From assembly GCA_005786915.1 (NCBI GenBank), contig SYCM01000035.1, forward strand, positions 1 to 17,659: a stretch of DNA of 17,659 bases, given 5' to 3'. Made by a program: the position numbers and the translations under genes. The notes beneath the pieces were generated by a model. That model had not been told where the DNA came from, ran no database searches, and worked only from the letters and a program-made list of their open reading frames with translations. Source of the DNA: Bacteroidota bacterium. GTDB lineage: Bacteria > Bacteroidota > Bacteroidia > Flavobacteriales > Schleiferiaceae. Of this stretch, positions 7,697-14,776 are shown in pieces (position 1 is the first letter of the stretch; each line of letters starts with the position of its first letter).

Positions 7697-7735
7697 AGGG
7701 AGGCCAGCGCGGATGCGCTGGCCTCCCTGCATTTT
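7697..7735 (+). terminator. Intrinsic terminator between convergent ppiD and rodA
   Basis: A perfect 14-bp stem (7697-7710 with 7715-7728) closes a GGAT tetraloop and is followed by TGCATTTT on the plus strand. The stem is G+C-rich. The T-run is short and interrupted, so termination may be only moderate. It lies 40 bases past the ppiD stop and 6 bases past the rodA stop. On the minus strand no T-run follows the stem, so it mainly serves ppiD, although the hairpin may also protect the 3' end of the mre-rodA message. A weaker hairpin (CCTCG/CGAGG, 7674-7693) lies just upstream. Confidence 0.8.
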
Positions 7736-9017
7736 ATAGGCTTTCCCAGCGGTAGGCGTCCCAACGGAGGAACACAAAAACCATCAGGCTGAAGGCCCAC
7801 AGCGACGAACCTCCGTAGCTGAAGAAGGGCAGCGGAATCCCAATGACGGGCATCAGCCCGAGGGTCATTCCGACGTTAACGGCGAAGTGTACAAACAGAA
7901 TGCTCGCAATACTGAGCCCAAAGTACATGCCAAAATCATGCTTCTGGCGCTGCGAAAGTAGCACCAGTCGAATGATGAGGCCGGCAAAGGCCAATAGCAC
8001 GACGAGCGCACCGATAAATCCCCACTCTTCGCCTACCGTGCAGAAGATGTAGTCAGTCGTTTGTTCCGGAACAAACCGCAGCCGGGTTTGGGTGCCCTGC
8101 ATGTAGCCTTTGCCAAAGAGTCCACCCGAGCCGATGGCAATCAGCGACTGCGCCGTCTGGTAGCCGGCAGCGCTCGGGTCGTCTACTTGGCCCAAGAGCA
8201 ACTTGATGCGAATCTGCTGGTGCGGCTTGAGCACGTTATCAAACACTTGGTTTACGGCGCCGGCCCAGAGAAAGGCGATCAATCCGAGCCAAATGGCGGG
8301 GTGCTTGACAAAGCGAATGAAGGACATACGGTGGCGCGCTCTGGAGATCAACAGGCTCAGGAACGCAATGGATCCGATCAAAATACTAACGGTGCTCGGA
8401 CTCCATGCCAAGGCGAGAACAGAAACAACGGCGAAGCCAAGCGTTCCGAAAAGGTAAAATGAAGGAAGGCCCGCAAAGTAAAAAACCAACAGAAATGAAG
8501 TAAAAACAAGTGCAGATCCTGCATCCGGTTGCATTAAGATCAAGACCGTGGGCAGGCCAACTACGATGGCGGGTAGGGCGCGTCCGCGCCATGTTTTCAG
8601 GTTGAAGCGCCCACTTCCCAAAAGACGGGCGAGCAGAAGGGCGGTCCCCAGTTTGGCGAACTCAGAAGGTTGAAGGCCAAAAGAACCTATACTCAACCAT
8701 GACTTGTTGCCGCCGCGTTCTACCCCTACGGCGAGCACGGCCACCAAAAGGGCCAGGCTGATACCGTATACAGCCCATGATAGCACTTCAAATAGTCGAG
8801 CATCCGCCAACAGAACCATAAGTACCAAAAAACTCGCTAGTCCAATAAAGCTCAGTTGCTTTCCGGCCTCGTTATCCCAGCTCCATTGAAAGGTATCTGC
8901 TACGGGGGTTACCGTGGCCAAAATATTGAGCCAGCCAAAAAGGACTAAAAAGAGGACGAGGCTGACGCTGATCCAATCGAGTTTGCCCACCAAGGGCGCG
9001 GCGGAAGTGCGGTTCAT
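7734..9017 (-). CDS. rodA: RodA, SEDS peptidoglycan glycosyltransferase of the elongasome
   Basis: Polymerises lipid II into glycan strands during side-wall growth, in complex with PBP2. The 427-residue polytopic protein has the SEDS signatures: GGNKSWLSIG and QPSEFAKL (103-123), LMQPDAGSALVF (161-172), the loop SLIAIGSGGLFGKGYMQGTQ (291-310), PEQTTDYIF (317-325) with Asp322 at the position usually taken as catalytic, and PLPFFSYGGSS (395-405) near the C-terminus. It is longer than E. coli RodA, mostly through extra loop sequence around residues 205-260. The start overlaps the mrdA stop as TGATG, so the two partners are translationally coupled. Several internal stretches (for example 8461-8520 and 8761-8880) are clearly AT-richer than neighbouring genes. 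Confidence 0.96.
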   Translation of the reverse strand: MNRTSAAPLVGKLDWISVSLVLFLVLFGWLNILATVTPVADTFQWSWDNEAGKQLSFIGLASFLVLMVLLADARLFEVLSWAVYGISLALLVAVLAVGVERGGNKSWLSIGSFGLQPSEFAKLGTALLLARLLGSGRFNLKTWRGRALPAIVVGLPTVLILMQPDAGSALVFTSFLLVFYFAGLPSFYLFGTLGFAVVSVLALAWSPSTVSILIGSIAFLSLLISRARHRMSFIRFVKHPAIWLGLIAFLWAGAVNQVFDNVLKPHQQIRIKLLLGQVDDPSAAGYQTAQSLIAIGSGGLFGKGYMQGTQTRLRFVPEQTTDYIFCTVGEEWGFIGALVVLLAFAGLIIRLVLLSQRQKHDFGMYFGLSIASILFVHFAVNVGMTLGLMPVIGIPLPFFSYGGSSLWAFSLMVFVFLRWDAYRWESL

Positions 9018-10852
9018 CAGTAGGGCGGGAGCTGAGTTTGAACTGACGGTATGTTGTATTCGCCCGTAAGGGCGCCTTCGGTCATTCGGCGGTAGAGGTC
9101 GGGACGCGAAATGGAATCGTGCAGGTAGGACTCCATCATCAAACTGGCAATGGGCGCGGCCCAGCGCGATCCCCAGTATCCGTTTTCTACGATGATGGCA
9201 ATGGCAATCTTGGGCTTGTGGAGCGGCGCGAACGAGGTAAAAATGGAGTGGTCTTGTCCGTGCGGATTTTGCGCAGTGCCCGTTTTTCCGGCCATAGGAA
9301 GTCCTTCAAGCCTAGAGGCTCTTGCCGTGCCCGACTCAAAGACGTCGTTCATACCCTGAATGATGACTTCAAAGTGCTGCGGATCAATCGTCGTTTTGTT
9401 TACGGTCGTAAAGGCGGGGTCGTCGAGGGGTACCCCGCCGACGGCACGAACCACGTGCGGCCGAATCCACCAGCCTCGGTTGGCCACCGCGGCCACCATG
9501 TTGGCCAACTGAATCGGCGTAACCACCAGTTCGCCCTGGCCGATGGCCAGCGAAATCACGGTAGGCGCCTTCCACCGGTCGCTTCGGTACACCTTGTTGA
9601 AGTAGGCACCGTCGGGAACAAAGCCTTTGCGGCCCGTGGGAAGGTCCACGCCCAAGTAGTCGCCCAAGCCGAAACTCTTCACGTGGCGGTGCCAGGCGTC
9701 GATTCCGCGGCTGGCGCTGGGGTACTTGTCCAGCACTTTCTTGAGCACTTGGCAGTGGTAGTTGTTGCAGCTTTTACTGATCGACCCGCGCAAGTCCAGG
9801 GTACCGGCCTTGCAGTGGCAACCCACGTGCAGCGAGCCAAAGTGGTAGCCGTCGACGCAGGTGTACTGGGTTTCTTCGCTTACCACACCTTCTTGTAGCC
9901 CAATTAAGGCGTTGAGTATTTTGAATGGCGACCCCGGAGGATATTCCGCCAAAATGGCCCGGTCGTACAGGGGCTTGTTGAGCGAATCGCGGTAAAGAAT
10001 CGTATAGTTCCGCGAACGGTAACGGCCTACTAGCGCGTTGGGGTCGTAGCTCGGCGAAGACACCAGGGCCAAAATCTCGCCCGTGCTCGGCTCGATGGCC
10101 ACGATGCTCCCGCGCTTTCCGCGCATGAGTTCCTCGCCTAGCGCCTGAAGCTTGGCGTCTAGTGTGAGCTGAAGCTCGGCCCCCATCACGGGCTTCATGT
10201 CGTACTTGCCCTGCGCATAGGGCCCTACGTCGCGGTTGCGGTTGTCCACAATGATGTAGCGCCGCCCGGCCTCACCGCGCAGTACTTCTTCGTACGACGA
10301 CTCAATGCCCGAAATACCTAGATAGTCGCCAAGGTCGTACTCGGGGTGGCTTTTCAAAATGTAGTCGTTGACTTCGCCTACGTAGCCCATGACGTTGCCG
10401 CCGTGGGGCTGGGGGTACTTGCGAAACGTCCGCTTGCGCATGTTCACCCCTTCAAACATGTTGATTTGCTCCTGGAGGGCGGCGTAGTCCTTAATCATCA
10501 AGCCGCGCAAAATGGCATAGGGGCGGTAGGGCGCCTGAATCTTGGCCTTTTTCAACTGTTTGCGGATTTCTTCGAGCGGTTCCTGGAGCACCTCGGCGAG
10601 CTTGACGGTGTCCAAGCGCGTCAGGCGGCTGGAGATCACCTCGACGTCGTAGGCAATTTGGTTGGTCGCGAGCACCACACCGTTGCGGTCGCGCATGATT
10701 CCGCGCGGAGCGTAGATTTTCTCGATTCGCTGCGCGTTATTGGCCGCGTCGAGGGTGTAGCGCTCGTCGATCAACTGAATGTTGATCAGGCGCAGCACGT
10801 ACACCGCCAGTACGAGCACGACGCCGACGATGAGCAACCGGCTGCGTATCAT
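9017..10852 (-). CDS. mrdA: Penicillin-binding protein 2, elongasome transpeptidase
   Basis: Cross-links peptidoglycan during elongation and activates RodA; it is a target of beta-lactams. The 611-residue protein has one N-terminal signal-anchor helix (about residues 5-24), a PBP dimerisation/pedestal region (~45-200, with YAPRGIMRDRNGVVLA), and a transpeptidase domain with SPFK (308-311, nucleophile Ser308), SCN (361-363) and KTG (523-525). Five Cys residues (332, 345, 347, 362, 367) cluster between the SxxK and SxN motifs and include a CHC triplet. I believe similar Cys occur in other Bacteroidota PBP2 proteins, where they may form disulfides in the periplasm. The ATG overlaps the mreD stop by ATGA. 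Its order with mreD and rodA is the classic one. Confidence 0.96.
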   Translation of the reverse strand: MIRSRLLIVGVVLVLAVYVLRLINIQLIDERYTLDAANNAQRIEKIYAPRGIMRDRNGVVLATNQIAYDVEVISSRLTRLDTVKLAEVLQEPLEEIRKQLKKAKIQAPYRPYAILRGLMIKDYAALQEQINMFEGVNMRKRTFRKYPQPHGGNVMGYVGEVNDYILKSHPEYDLGDYLGISGIESSYEEVLRGEAGRRYIIVDNRNRDVGPYAQGKYDMKPVMGAELQLTLDAKLQALGEELMRGKRGSIVAIEPSTGEILALVSSPSYDPNALVGRYRSRNYTILYRDSLNKPLYDRAILAEYPPGSPFKILNALIGLQEGVVSEETQYTCVDGYHFGSLHVGCHCKAGTLDLRGSISKSCNNYHCQVLKKVLDKYPSASRGIDAWHRHVKSFGLGDYLGVDLPTGRKGFVPDGAYFNKVYRSDRWKAPTVISLAIGQGELVVTPIQLANMVAAVANRGWWIRPHVVRAVGGVPLDDPAFTTVNKTTIDPQHFEVIIQGMNDVFESGTARASRLEGLPMAGKTGTAQNPHGQDHSIFTSFAPLHKPKIAIAIIVENGYWGSRWAAPIASLMMESYLHDSISRPDLYRRMTEGALTGEYNIPSVQTQLPPY

Positions 10853-11358
10853 CCGTTCGACGACTTAGGAATGAACCAGGCAATGGCGGTCGCCAGGGCG
10901 CCGCTTACCGCCAAATTGAGCACGCTGCGCACCAGGACCAAGGACCAAATGTGCCCGTCGTGGCTCGCCCAAACAAACAGCCAAAAGTGGTGCAGCCCAA
11001 ACGACAAAAAGAGGAGGGTGAGCCACTTCCCGGTGCCGAGGTCCTGCGGGGCAAAGGGCAGCTGCTCTTCGGCCGCCCGAGGGACCACGGCATTGAGCAT
11101 CCACGGCCGGGCGTAGGCAAGCGCGCTCGAGGCCATCAAATGTAGCCCGCCGCTTCCCTCGTGCAGGTCGATGCCAAGGCCCAGCACCCCGCTCAGCAGG
11201 AGCAGTCCGTATCGGTTCATGTTCGCCGGTGCGAGCACGAGGATCAAGGGGTAGAGGTAGGGGCTCAAGTAGCCGCCAACCTCCACGTAGCTGAGCACGA
11301 AGATCTGGAGCAGTATGATCCAGAATACAAACGTTATCCAGGGTCCAATGCGCGTCAT
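10849..11358 (-). CDS. mreD: Rod shape-determining protein MreD
   Basis: A 169-residue integral membrane protein of the elongasome that works with MreC to link cytoplasmic MreB to PBP2-RodA. Five or six hydrophobic segments can be seen (such as WITFVFWIILLQIFVLSY, YLYPLILVLAPA, YGLLLLSGVLGLGIDL, WLTLLFLSFGLHHFWLFVW, LVRSVLNLAVSGALATAIAW). The helix motif GLGIDLHEGSGGLH matches the conserved MreD segment with an Asp near 'lD'. ATG 11358 was chosen over an upstream in-frame ATG at 11508, because the extra 50 residues are polar, lie inside mreC and look unlike MreD, while 11358 forms an ATGA overlap with the mreC stop. MreD is poorly conserved, so the identity rests on fold pattern and position. 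Confidence 0.92.
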   Translation of the reverse strand: MTRIGPWITFVFWIILLQIFVLSYVEVGGYLSPYLYPLILVLAPANMNRYGLLLLSGVLGLGIDLHEGSGGLHLMASSALAYARPWMLNAVVPRAAEEQLPFAPQDLGTGKWLTLLFLSFGLHHFWLFVWASHDGHIWSLVLVRSVLNLAVSGALATAIAWFIPKSSNG

Positions 11359-12152
11359 GGGGTAATGCTGTCTCGTTCCGCTTTGCGGATGTTGAAGGCG
11401 GCCATTACGCCCTGCTGGCGGTTGAGGTCTGCCGCGAGGCGCACCAGGGCGGTCTGGGTGAACTGGGTCGAGTCGACCTCCACCCGCTCTATCGTGCCAA
11501 TCAGCCACCCCGCGGGGAACAGCTCAGACCGCGCGTCGGTGACGATGCGGTCTCCTTTTTGGAGTTGCGCCTCAAAGGCGACGTCGACGAGCTCGGCGTA
11601 GCGCGTGTTTCCGCTGTGCCATTGCAGGGTGCCAAAGTGGCCGGTGCGTTCGGCAGAAGCCGAAATGCGCATCGACGGATGACTCAACGGAGTTACTCGG
11701 CTGTAGTGCTCCGAGGCTTCGTAGGCGATGCCAATAATTCCCTTGGTGCCCAGTACGGCAAAAGGAGGGATGAGTCCAGCCTCGGAACCCACGTCGATCA
11801 ACCCCCAAGGCTCGGCGCTGTTGTGCGAAACAAACATCAGGCGTCCAGGCACCATATCAAATCCAAACTCTTCGTAGGTCTGTACGGCGGGCCGGGTGGT
11901 GTCGGGTTCTTGGGCGCTCCGCACCTTAGCCAATTCGGCGATGAGTACGTCGTTTTCTTGGCGCAGGTTCAGGTAAGCCTCCCAGCTGTGAAGCCATCCG
12001 CGCCACTGCGCTTGGCGCTCCAAAACGTTGGCCCAATAGAGGTTTTCGTGTGCGAGCGAACGGGCGTAGGTCAAGCCGAGCCCCAAGGATTGGAGCAGCA
12101 GCAAGGACAGAACCATGCGGTACCGAATGAAAAACCGCAGAATGTTCTGCAT
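11355..12152 (-). CDS. mreC: Rod shape-determining protein MreC
   Basis: A 265-residue single-pass protein that assembles in the periplasm and tethers the MreB cytoskeleton to PBP2. A short basic cytoplasmic N-terminus (QNILRFFIRYR) precedes a helix at about 12-30. A coiled-coil region spans ~35-80 (including WEAYLNLRQENDVLIAELAK). The beta domain follows, with GLIDVGSEAGLIPPFAVLGT, GIIGIAYEASEHYSRVTPL, GDRIVTDARSELFPAGWLIG and a C-terminal strand ending in NIRKAE. The segments around GIIG and FPAGWLIGTI are the usual MreC signatures. It starts 3 bases after the mreB stop and overlaps mreD by ATGA. Confidence 0.95.
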   Translation of the reverse strand: MQNILRFFIRYRMVLSLLLLQSLGLGLTYARSLAHENLYWANVLERQAQWRGWLHSWEAYLNLRQENDVLIAELAKVRSAQEPDTTRPAVQTYEEFGFDMVPGRLMFVSHNSAEPWGLIDVGSEAGLIPPFAVLGTKGIIGIAYEASEHYSRVTPLSHPSMRISASAERTGHFGTLQWHSGNTRYAELVDVAFEAQLQKGDRIVTDARSELFPAGWLIGTIERVEVDSTQFTQTALVRLAADLNRQQGVMAAFNIRKAERDSITP

Positions 12153-12155
12153 CGC

Positions 12156-13184
12156 TTAGCGCATCAAAAGCGTGCGGTACTTATCGAGGTTCTTGAGCGC
12201 GATTCCCGTGCCGCGCACGACCGCGCGCAGCGGGTCTTCGGCCACGTACACGGGCAGGTCGGTCCGGGCCGAAATGCGTTGGTCAAGTCCGCGCAACAGC
12301 GATCCGCCGCCCGCCATGTAGATACCCGAATTGTAGATGTCCGCCGAAAGTTCCGGGGGGGTAAGCGAAAGCGCTTCCATCACGGCCTCTTCTATGCGCA
12401 TCAGCGACTTGTCGAGGGCACGGGCAATTTCCTTGTGCGAAATGTCGACTTGTTTGGGTTTACCCGAAATCAAGTCCCGCCCTTGTACGCTCATGTCGTC
12501 GGGAGCAGAAGCGAGGTTCTCGAGCGCAGCACCCACATTGATTTTGATCAATTCGGCCGTGCGGTCCCCCACATACAGGTTGTGCATGGTGCGCATGTAG
12601 TAGGCGATGTCATTGGTAAACACGTCGCCGGCGACCTTGACACTCTTGTCGCAAACAATTCCGCCCAATGCAAGCACGGCGATTTCGGTCGTGCCGCCGC
12701 CGATGTCGATGATCATGTTGCCCTTGGGTTCGAGGACGTCCACCCCGATGCCAATGGCCGCGGCCATGGGTTCGTGGATGAGGTACACCTCTTTAGCGTT
12801 GGCGTGTTCGGCGGAATCGCGCACCGCGCGCTTCTCTACCTCGGTAATTCCGCTCGGAATGCAGATGACCATGCGCAGGGAGGGGGCAAACCACTTGTTC
12901 TTCAAGGCAGGAATGCTCTTAATCATTTCGCGAATCATGTGCTCGGAGGCCACAAAATCCGCGATTACCCCGTCTTTCAACGGACGAACGGTGCGAATGT
13001 TTTCGTGCGTCTTGCCGTGCATTTGCATGGCCTCGTGGCCAATGGCGAGGATGGCGTTCGTCGATCGGTCCAGCGCCACAATCGACGGCGCGTCGACGAC
13101 CACCTTGTCGTTATGGATGATCAAGGTGTTCGCCGTGCCGAGGTCAATGGCGATGTCGTAGGTGAGGAAGTCAAATAATCCCAT
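12156..13184 (-). CDS. mreB: Cell-shape actin homologue MreB
   Basis: A 342-residue bacterial actin that forms membrane-bound filaments guiding lateral wall synthesis. The N-terminus MGLFDFLTYD is an amphipathic membrane-targeting start. Phosphate-1 is IDLGTANT (13-20), phosphate-2 is DIGGGTTEIAV (160-170) and the adenosine motif is MAGGGSLLRGL (290-300). The connect-1 region EPMAAAIG is at 138-145. Length is typical. It starts only 8 bases after the purH stop and has no visible Shine-Dalgarno sequence, so it is probably coupled to purH. A plus-strand open frame of about 1.6 kb overlies this gene and mreC, but it is a codon-bias shadow. Confidence 0.97.
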   Translation of the reverse strand: MGLFDFLTYDIAIDLGTANTLIIHNDKVVVDAPSIVALDRSTNAILAIGHEAMQMHGKTHENIRTVRPLKDGVIADFVASEHMIREMIKSIPALKNKWFAPSLRMVICIPSGITEVEKRAVRDSAEHANAKEVYLIHEPMAAAIGIGVDVLEPKGNMIIDIGGGTTEIAVLALGGIVCDKSVKVAGDVFTNDIAYYMRTMHNLYVGDRTAELIKINVGAALENLASAPDDMSVQGRDLISGKPKQVDISHKEIARALDKSLMRIEEAVMEALSLTPPELSADIYNSGIYMAGGGSLLRGLDQRISARTDLPVYVAEDPLRAVVRGTGIALKNLDKYRTLLMR

Positions 13185-13192
13185 GTGCGGGT

Positions 13193-14704
13193 TCAGTGTT
13201 TGAAGTGACGAATGCCGGTCATCACCATCGCCATTCCGTGCTGGTCGCAGTATTGGACGCTCAAATCGTCCTTTACGCTTCCGCCCGGCTGAATGACGGC
13301 CGTGATTCCTTCTTGGTATGCAATTTCAACACAATCTGGGAAAGGAAAAAATGCATCAGATGCCATTACGGCATCTTTTAAGGACATTCCAAAAGATTTT
13401 GCTTTGTGAATCGCTTGCTGAAGGGCGTCGACCCGAGAGGTCTGCCCCGTGCCGGCCGCAATGAGCTGCTGGTTTTTAACCAAAACAATGGTGTTGCTCT
13501 TGGTGTGTTTGCTCAGTGCAGAGGCGTACAGCAGGTCGGCTACTTGCTCCGGAGTGGGGGCGACCTTAGTGACCACGCGCAGGTCGGCCGCCGAGTCGCT
13601 GTGGTGGTCGCGCTCCTGAATCAGCACCCCATTGAGCGCCGAACGAACCCGGTACGCCGGCGGAGTTAGCATTCTGGTTTTCACTAAAATTCGATTCTTC
13701 TTTTGCTGCAAGAGTTCAAGAGCTTCAGGGGTAAAGTCTGGGGCGAGCAGCACCTCAAAAAACAGGCTGTTCATGGCTTCGGCGGTCGCCATGTCTACGG
13801 GTTGGTTGCAGGCAATCACGCCGCCAAAGGCCGAAACCGGGTCTGCCGCGAGGGCGGCATTCCAAGCCTCTAGAAGGCTCGGGCGGCTCGCCATGCCGCA
13901 GGCGTTGTTGTGCTTGATCACCGCAACCGTGGCGCTGTGGCCCTCCGCGGCGTAATCCAGCGCGGCCTCAACGTCCAGCAAATTGTTGTAGCTCAGTTCT
14001 TTGCCCGACAGCTGTTCCAGTTGCTGATTAAGGTCTCCCACAAACCATGCTTTCTGGTGCGGATTCTCGCCGTAGCGCAGGGCATGGCGCGGTCCGCTCA
14101 AGGTCGCAAAGGGGTACTCGCTGCCCAGGGTCCAAGCGGCAATGTGGGCGTCGTAGTTCTGGCTCGTCTGAAAGGCGGCGGCGGCAAACGCTTTGCGCTG
14201 CTCGCGGTGGAGTGTGCCCTTTTGGCTGCGCAGTACCTCGAGCACTTCGGCGTACTGGCTCCGCGAACTCACAATCCAGCAGTGCTCAAAATTCTTGGCC
14301 GCGGCCCGAATGAGCGAAATGCCTCCAATGTCAATTTTCTCGATGATGTCGGACTCGGAGGCGCCTGAGGCCACGGTGTCCTCAAATGGGTAGAGGTCGA
14401 CCACCACCATGTCAAAGCTCGGAATGCCAAATCGCTCCACGGTGTCGCGGTCGTTCTTGCGGTCGCGGCGCCAAAGGATTCCGCCAAAAACTAAGGGGTG
14501 AAGGGTCTTAACGCGCCCGTCTAGAATGCTGGGAAATCCAGTCACCGTTTCGACCGAGGTCACCGGAATGCCCAATTTTTCAATAAACGTTTGCGTTCCG
14601 CCGGTGCTGTAAAGTTTGACTCCCAGTCCGTGTAGCTGTCGAACTAAAGGTTCTAGACCGTCTTTATGGTACACTGAAATAAGGGCGGAGCCTACTTTTT
14701 GCAC
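13193..14704 (-). CDS. purH: Bifunctional AICAR formyltransferase / IMP cyclohydrolase
   Basis: Carries out the last two steps of purine synthesis in the cytoplasm, formylating AICAR and closing the ring to IMP. With the chosen start the protein has 503 residues, close to the usual length. The N-terminal cyclohydrolase (MGS-like) domain shows SALISVYHKDGLEPLV, LYSTGGTQTFIEKLG and DGRVKTLHP. The C-terminal formyltransferase domain carries the catalytic segment VAVIKHNNACGMA and ends with the typical GIRHFKH. An in-frame ATG at 14749 would add 15 hydrophobic residues and lies upstream of the TACTTTTG promoter element, so it should not be transcribed. GTG at 14704 gives MQKVGSALIS, matching the family N-terminus. 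It leads the mre-rodA operon. Confidence 0.95.
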   Translation of the reverse strand: MQKVGSALISVYHKDGLEPLVRQLHGLGVKLYSTGGTQTFIEKLGIPVTSVETVTGFPSILDGRVKTLHPLVFGGILWRRDRKNDRDTVERFGIPSFDMVVVDLYPFEDTVASGASESDIIEKIDIGGISLIRAAAKNFEHCWIVSSRSQYAEVLEVLRSQKGTLHREQRKAFAAAAFQTSQNYDAHIAAWTLGSEYPFATLSGPRHALRYGENPHQKAWFVGDLNQQLEQLSGKELSYNNLLDVEAALDYAAEGHSATVAVIKHNNACGMASRPSLLEAWNAALAADPVSAFGGVIACNQPVDMATAEAMNSLFFEVLLAPDFTPEALELLQQKKNRILVKTRMLTPPAYRVRSALNGVLIQERDHHSDSAADLRVVTKVAPTPEQVADLLYASALSKHTKSNTIVLVKNQQLIAAGTGQTSRVDALQQAIHKAKSFGMSLKDAVMASDAFFPFPDCVEIAYQEGITAVIQPGGSVKDDLSVQYCDQHGMAMVMTGIRHFKH

Positions 14705-14731
14705 GTTGCCAAGTATTAGAAATGAAGGCTG

Positions 14732-14739
14732 CAAAAGTA
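14732..14739 (-). promoter_or_regulatory. Bacteroidota -7 promoter element for the purH-mre-rodA operon
   Basis: On the minus strand these bases read TACTTTTG, an exact TAnnTTTG match, ending 27 bases before the GTG start of purH. No convincing TTG is seen 17-23 bases upstream. Its position argues against the longer ATG start at 14749. The same octamer appears before the secreted protein gene at 16950-16957. Confidence 0.55.
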
Positions 14740-14776
14740 CGCAGAACATGGCATGAACTTTGACTAAATTGCCGCT

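Noticed and set aside
10346..11116. Plus-strand open frame of 256 codons opposite mrdA and mreD
   Set aside because: Antisense to clear PBP2 and MreD coding sequence; no protein features and no promoter. The frame at 9119-9898 was rejected for the same reason.
11359..11508. Longer start for MreD
   Set aside because: The 50 extra residues are Pro/Arg/Gly-rich, overlap mreC in another frame and do not resemble MreD.
11559..13178. Plus-strand open frame of 539 codons opposite mreB and the start of mreC
   Set aside because: It is antisense to two strongly supported genes, has no domain or signal I recognise, and is rich in His, Arg and Val as expected for a shadow of G+C-rich codons.
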